Source: Teratosphaeria epicoccoides
Lineage: Eukaryota > Ascomycota > Dothideomycetes > Mycosphaerellales > Teratosphaeriaceae
DNA: 64,000 nt
Reading direction: 5' to 3'
Assembly (NCBI GenBank): GCA_021401465.1
Contig: JADDMT010000124.1
Coordinates: forward strand, 16,608 to 80,607
Of this stretch, positions 58,978-64,000 are shown piece by piece (positions within the stretch are counted from its first letter, which is position 1; every line of letters begins with the position of its first letter). The notes below the pieces were generated by a model. That model had not been told where the DNA came from and did no database searches. It worked only from the letters and a program-made list of their open reading frames with translations. The translations under genes and the position numbers were made by a program.

Positions 58978-59975
58978 TCAAAATCTATGTATCTCCTTCT
59001 GACTCAGCCCCAGCTCGCCCAGCACGCCCTTCTTGCCGGCAAGCGCGTCCTCCATCTTCGGCGGACCACACAGGAATACCTTGGTGCCCTTCTCATCGCC
59101 CCAGCTCCTCTGCGTCGCCTTTGCGACCGCCTCTTCGACCAAGTCCCTGCTCACATATCCCTTTCTCCACTTGCCCACATCCCTCAACGCTGCTGCATCC
59201 GGCGCTGCCGCCGGTCCAGAAACTGCGTAAGTCACGGAGAAGCGCTCCGGGTGCGTCCTCTCCAGCCGCTCCAACTCCTCCCTCAACACCACATCCCGCA
59301 TCCCATTCACGCCCCAGAGCAACTGCACTCTCGTCCTATCCGCCGAGTCATGCAGAATCCCCTTCGCAAGCGAGTAGATCGGCGTGATCCCCGCTCCGCC
59401 CGCCACGAGAATCACTTCCCGGTCTTTCTCGTAGCTGGGCGTGTACGTGTACCCTGGTATCGGGCCACGGACCGTCAATGTCTGTCCTGGGACGAGAGAG
59501 TGCAAGTGCCCGGACGCTCGACCGTTCGGGTACTTCTTGACGAGCAGCTGCAGTGTGCCCTTCGAGTCCGGGTCGGAGACGGGGGTGTACGGTCGGAAGG
59601 CCGGGAACCAGCCACTGGGTGGGGTGTGTTGGGTCAGGATTGCGGCTGCAGGGGAGCTCGTCAGCGTTGGCCCGTCGAGACTGCTGGGGAGGTGGAGGGT
59701 AACGTACCGCTGTAGGGCACGCCGCTGATCTCGCTGTCACCGCCGGGGAGGGACAATGTGATTTTCTTGGTGTCGTGGTTTATTTGCTCCACGCTTTTGA
59801 CTGTGAGTTGTTTGGCGAATAGCATGGTTTTTGGGAAGGACAGAGTCTTTGTCGGTTCATTGTATGCCGAGTCGAGTCGTAGGAGTGGTTGTTGCGAGAA
59901 GTGGTATGCTGAGCCTAGGACGCTGGTGATGGTGATGGTTGTGAGGACTGGTCTTTTTGCGAGGAGGGAGGCCAT
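58978..59975 (-). CDS. MCR1: NADH-cytochrome b5 reductase, mitochondrial type
   Basis: This FAD enzyme of 311 residues passes electrons from NADH to cytochrome b5 or related acceptors. Exons are 59,975-59,708 and 59,645-58,978. The 62-bp intron (GTACGT...CTGAC...CAG) joins GVPYS to AAILTQHTPP. An N-terminal hydrophobic segment (about 11-27, LTTITITSVLGSAYHFS) after MASLLAKRP acts as targeting and membrane anchor. FAD contacts are in RPYTPVS (107-113), the NADH loop is AGGAGITP (171-178), and the C-terminal CGPP starts at Cys282. Length and anchor fit Mcr1 rather than the Cbr1 form, though the two are close. It diverges from the CAS1-like gene across 717 bp. Confidence 0.92.
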
Positions 59976-60692
59976 GATCAGAATTCAGTACAGTGGAGTG
60001 GTCTCGGGAGAATGCAGCAATGGGAGACTGGAGATACGCAGGGTCAGGTCGCAAAGGTATTCAAGACGAAGACAGCGTTCGTATCGTCTTGTCTCGTCTT
60101 GGAGGAGCGAGGTACGCCGCGTCGCCCATTGCATTATCTGGTGAGATAATATATATGGTCCGCCGCACAGCCTACCTTGATCACCCGACCGGACTTTGGA
60201 CCTGTGCATGCGCCGATGCCTTCATGTCGGGTGGAATATGTCGTCTGGCGGCCACAAGGTGAAGCTTTTGCATGTGCTGAGTGCTATTTCGGTCGTTCAA
60301 CTGCGAATCCGCAAAGCCCGAAACTCTATCGATATATGTGTAGTCCTTCGATCTTCTCTTCCTCTCACACCACGGCACGGATACGGGCAGCGGCATGTGT
60401 GCGACCATCCAACTTGAGCCTCATGTCTCGGATTGAACGACAACCTCTGCTGAGTACGGTAGGCTGCAGCACTTCACTCAAGCCTCTCCCGTAAGTGTGC
60501 GTGGCTCCATCATGAACTCCTTGCCTCCGCGCCAGGAATGCCCGCATCTACCACATCGCTATGTACCGAGTGTTGACCTCGCTTCCTCCTTGACTTCCTC
60601 CTCGACTTCCTCCTTGACTTCCTCCTTGACTTCCTCCTTGACTTCCCCCTTGACTCCCAACTCTTCCAGCTACATGAGTATGAGTCTCTATC
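59976..60692. promoter_or_regulatory. Divergent promoter region between MCR1 and the CAS1-like gene
   Basis: No gene seen. It holds a 12-bp minisatellite listed separately. Open frames here (for example 60,497-60,742) largely read through that repeat and are not credible. Confidence 0.5.
60574..60660. repeat. 12-bp minisatellite (acttcctccttg), about six units
   Basis: The pyrimidine-rich unit acttcctccttg recurs about six times with single-base variants, ending 33 bp before the chosen ATG of the CAS1-like gene. It would lie in its 5' UTR or core promoter. Confidence 0.85.
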
Positions 60693-63276
60693 ATGAACAT
60701 TCCCTTCTCCCGCGACAGCCAATGGACTTGGCTGTCACTTAATCACATAGCGACCTTCTCTGGCGCGTCTCTGCTAACACTCCTGCTATACCGGCACTTT
60801 GTACTCGGTACGTGAGCTCACCATCACAACTGCATACAGATTGACTGACAAGTGCCCCCAGAAGCCATTGATCCCCACAAATGCTGCGCACTTCTGGAAA
60901 GTGGACAGTGGTACAACGACCATACATGCCTCCCGAATGGCTGCGATTTGGAATCCTCTGGGTTGGACACTATCAACGAATGTGCGCGAGGCCGCAAGAT
61001 CGTGTTCGCCGGGGACGTCTCCCTCCAAGGGACGTACTGGGCTATGGTTCGGAAAACGAATGGCGATGCAGTGACGCAACCACCAGTGGAGGCCAACCTC
61101 CACTACGCCACGCACGGAGTCGAGCTGGAATACATATGGGACCCGTTCACAGGTCTTTCGTTATGCTCAGGCATATCGCGAAGCATTGAACGAAGCGCCA
61201 ATGCTTTTGGTCGTTGGTGGCGGTCGATCTCATGCGCTGGGCGATGATGTGTCGGCTTACGTGGGAGCAGTACAGAGGATTGCGGATGCTGCTCCTTCTG
61301 CAAGTGGACGAATATCCGCTGGCTCTAAAACTTATTCGTGCGAAGATGGGCCAGGAGATATGCTTCTTCTTGTACCTGCACAAGACCACGTAGGGGGTGA
61401 TCATGGTGCTCAAGTGACTGGTCACATGAATGCCGAGCTTAGCAAATTGGACGAGGCTGGCAGCATTGACGTGCTTTGGAGCTTCGCCGAGATGACGGTC
61501 GAAAAGACCGACAACGACGCCGACTTCACCATCTACGCCTCCGACAAGGCTGAAGACGCGAGAGCTGATGTTTTACTCGGACTTCGCTGCAATGCCAAAG
61601 CCGCGAACAGAGGCTATTTTCCCAACACTCGGACGTGCTGCGCTAGTTGGCGGGCACCAAATTGGATCCAAAGCACCTTGCTGTCCTTCGGCCTGCTCCT
61701 GATGCCAGCAATACTCGCCCTCGACACCATTTGCCCAATCCTCAGCAAAGACAGCAGAAGTCTCATTCGTGCTTTCTCCGCTTTCGCCTCGGTAGTCTGC
61801 CTGTTGTACATTTCCGACCGCACGCATATCTTCCATCAAGTTCGCCGCCTACCGCTCAAGGTGTCAAACCTGTCCATTATGATCATCCTCGCCTTGGTCA
61901 TTGGTGCGATCTCCATACGCTGCAGCCCACCGCCAAAGATATCTTCATCTGCATTGAGCGGCAACCAACCGTTCCTCTCCCGCGACCAAACCGACGAGTG
62001 GAAAGGCTGGATGCAAGCTCTGATCCTCATCTACCACTACAACATGGCTTGGACCGCTGACTGGTTCCGGGAGATCATCCGCGTCTGCGTGTCGTCCTAC
62101 CTCTTCCTCACCGGCTTCGGGCACACCGTCTACTTCCTACAAAAGAAAGATCTGTCGTTTCACCGCGTGGCCGCCGTCATGATCAGGACCAACCTCCTCC
62201 CAGTCACGCTAGCGTACGTGATGCGAACGAGATGGTTGCTGTACTATTACATGCCACTCTCTACATTTTGGTTCCTTGTCGTCTGGGCGACGATGGCAAT
62301 CAAAGTCGACTGGAACGAGAGGACGGTGTTACTCGTGGGCAAGATAGCAGCTTCCGCTGCGCTCGTGCAGGCGTTCTTGCGCACCGAAGATCTGGCAGAG
62401 GCGTCCGTGAGGGTTGTCGAAATCGTTTTCAAGATGTCTTTCGACGCCAATGCTTTCTTCAACCATCGAGTGAAGAGCGACGCACACATCGTCTACGTCG
62501 GCATGCTTGCCGCCATCCTCTATCTCCATTGCAAACGTGCCCTGGCCTCAGAGCAACAGCACAGTCCCCTTCGGCGTTCCTGGCCCATCTTGAAGGTCAC
62601 GGCGACTGTGCTCTCGCTCATCCTTGTGCCCGCATTCTGGTACAACGTCCACCAGCACATTCACTCTCAAGCCGCCTGGTCTGCCGTCCAACCTTACATC
62701 ACGCTTATCCCCATCCTCACCTTCACCATCCTCCGAAACTGCCAGCCAGCGCTGCGAAACTATCACTCCGTTGCATTCGCCTGGCTAGGGAGGTATTCGG
62801 GCGAGATGTACGTGATGCAGGACCACTTGTGGCTTGCAGGCGATCAGGAGGCCGTGCTGAGGACTGGCTTGTTCCGCGGCGATGAGACGGTGGCGGGAGA
62901 TCGCTGGAAAGATCTGGTGGTGCTTACGCCGCTGTACCTGGCCGCGTGTAAGATTGCGGGGGATGCCACAGCGACGATAGCAAAGTGCTTCGTCGCTGAC
63001 GGTCCAGACAGTCGTGGTCGAAAAGCCAATGCAGGGGAAAGTGAGGTGGAGATGGGACTATTGGGGCATGTCGACGGTGACGGCGACTGGCTTGGTCAAA
63101 AGAGGGAGTGTACGCAGAGTCTACTGACAAGGACGAGGCAGGCAGCGTGGCCTGCCACAGTTCGGGATCGCACTCTACTGGTGCTGGGTCTGTTGTGGCT
63201 GTTAAATGTGGTAAGTCGAGCACGCTTGGACAATGCTCGCGCAATATGCTGACTGCCGGCATAGACATATACGTAG
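60693..63276 (+). CDS. CAS1-family polytopic O-acyltransferase-like protein, probably degenerate
   Basis: CAS1-family proteins O-acetylate sugars in the secretory pathway, with a lumenal SGNH domain and about ten membrane helices. Exon 1 (60,693-60,807) encodes MNIPFSRDSQ and a signal anchor (LLTLLLYRHFVL). A 54-bp intron leads to exon 2 (from 60,862), with CCALLESGQWYND, KIVFAGDVSLQ and LEYIWDPF. At about 61,149 the frame must shift by +1 to continue into the long membrane part (RYAQAYREALNEAP onward; RADVLLGLRCNAKA, then multiple hydrophobic helices to about 63,000). A last 54-bp intron (63,211-63,264) gives a three-codon final exon. The total is about 824 residues if the shift is bridged. 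Block I reads GDVSLQ instead of GDS, and the usual D-G-x-H motif before ADVLL is missing. Confidence 0.7.
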
Positions 63277-64000
63277 TGCTAGCAAAAACCTCCATGATCA
63301 GTCCCGATATGGAGTCCAGCGTCTGCACGATCCTGTATATGCTTTCCCGGGCTCTGAGCTTCCAGCGTTAGATGCCCGCGTCTATACACGACACGTCATT
63401 GCCAAGCGCCGCCCTTAGGAGACCTAGCCTCCTCCGTCCCTTGCTCGCGTGCAGAAATTGATCACCAGGAAACGACTCCCGCGTCTCCCTACGCAAGCGG
63501 AAGAACGCTCGCAGCATGCGACTAGAAACGTAGATGACACCGCCATAACGCGCATTCGCCAACCACGCGAGTCGCGCTCTCGACCTCTTGCGGATATCCC
63601 GAGATAAATTCGTCGAGGCCCTCGACAACAAACCAGGCCCACGCACCACCATCCCCCACCCAACTCAACTCGCGATACAGGGATATCCCGAATGAGGATA
63701 CCGCGTTTATAAGGATACCTTTTGGTTCTCCTGGGAGCTGCCGCTTGGTGGCGAACGGCAACCGATATGGGGATCTCGCGTTATTAGGGATGCTTTGTCG
63801 CACCTTCCGCGCTATCATTATGACGAGAGTCTACTGTGACTGCATCGTGCGGAGCAACACGACGGTGGCGCGCGGGGAGAGGGCGATAAATGGATGGTTT
63901 CTTCGATGGCGAGGAAGTTAAGGAGACCGTGTTGGGCGGGATGGCGAGGGAGGCGCCGATGATTAGGGCGGAGAATTTTTGAGGGGGGGGGGGGGGTTTA
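63277..64000. other. Right end of the window, no gene supported
   Basis: Several short open frames on both strands lack any motif. The palindromic ggatatcccg occurs at about 63,592 and 63,682. Near the end is a run of about 15 G bases (63,982-63,996), which may mark low sequence quality or a contig end. Confidence 0.45.

Noticed and set aside
61086..61152. Possible 67-bp intron (GTGGAG...CACAG) to explain the CAS1-like frame change
   Set aside because: It would delete the conserved LEYIWDPF segment and uses a poor donor, so a 1-bp shift is more likely.

Overview
The window is fungal nuclear DNA. It has short spliceosomal introns (54-64 bp, GT...AG, CTNAC-type branch points), a filamentous-ascomycete gene set, and transposons carrying the signature of repeat-induced point mutation (RIP). 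The gene content (non-reducing polyketide synthase, Cmr1-type regulator and trihydroxynaphthalene reductase side by side) points to a melanised Dothideomycete, possibly Capnodiales/Mycosphaerellales; that placement is inference.

Positions 1 to about 27,110 are a repeat block with almost no open frames. Hand translation shows nested, RIP-damaged LTR retrotransposons: the 3' end of a plus-strand chromovirus (1-582) followed by an antisense, apparently intron-bearing gene (1,775-697); a minus-strand Ty3/Gypsy element (about 7,527-2,335) with gag zinc knuckle, protease and reverse transcriptase; a duplicated gag start (8,566-8,070); an inverted-repeat structure (10,187-12,847) with a nested 66-bp palindrome; and a minus-strand chromovirus with matched 361-bp LTRs (16,552-24,723) that also carries a long antisense reading frame (17,635-19,206). 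An S41-type protease pseudogene (13,669-15,498) is an island of ordinary gene sequence inside the block.

From about 27,110 the sequence becomes ordinary unique DNA: a J-domain membrane protein (minus), an unknown 366-residue protein (plus), then the DHN-melanin cluster. The cluster is the 1,3,8-trihydroxynaphthalene reductase (34,960-34,090, minus), the C2H2/Zn2Cys6 regulator Cmr1 (39,939-36,910, minus) and the melanin polyketide synthase (46,681-53,307, plus). The synthase should make 1,3,6,8-tetrahydroxynaphthalene, the reductase performs the naphthol reductions, and Cmr1 is the expected activator of both. Cmr1 and the synthase diverge from a 6.7-kb gap with no convincing gene. Scytalone dehydratase is not in the window.

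The right flank (55,507-63,276) is compact housekeeping DNA: prefoldin subunit 3, ureidoglycolate lyase, the cohesin acetyltransferase Eco1, NADH-cytochrome b5 reductase, and a CAS1-family membrane acyltransferase that appears degenerate. The last 700 bp hold no gene I can support and end next to a poly-G run.
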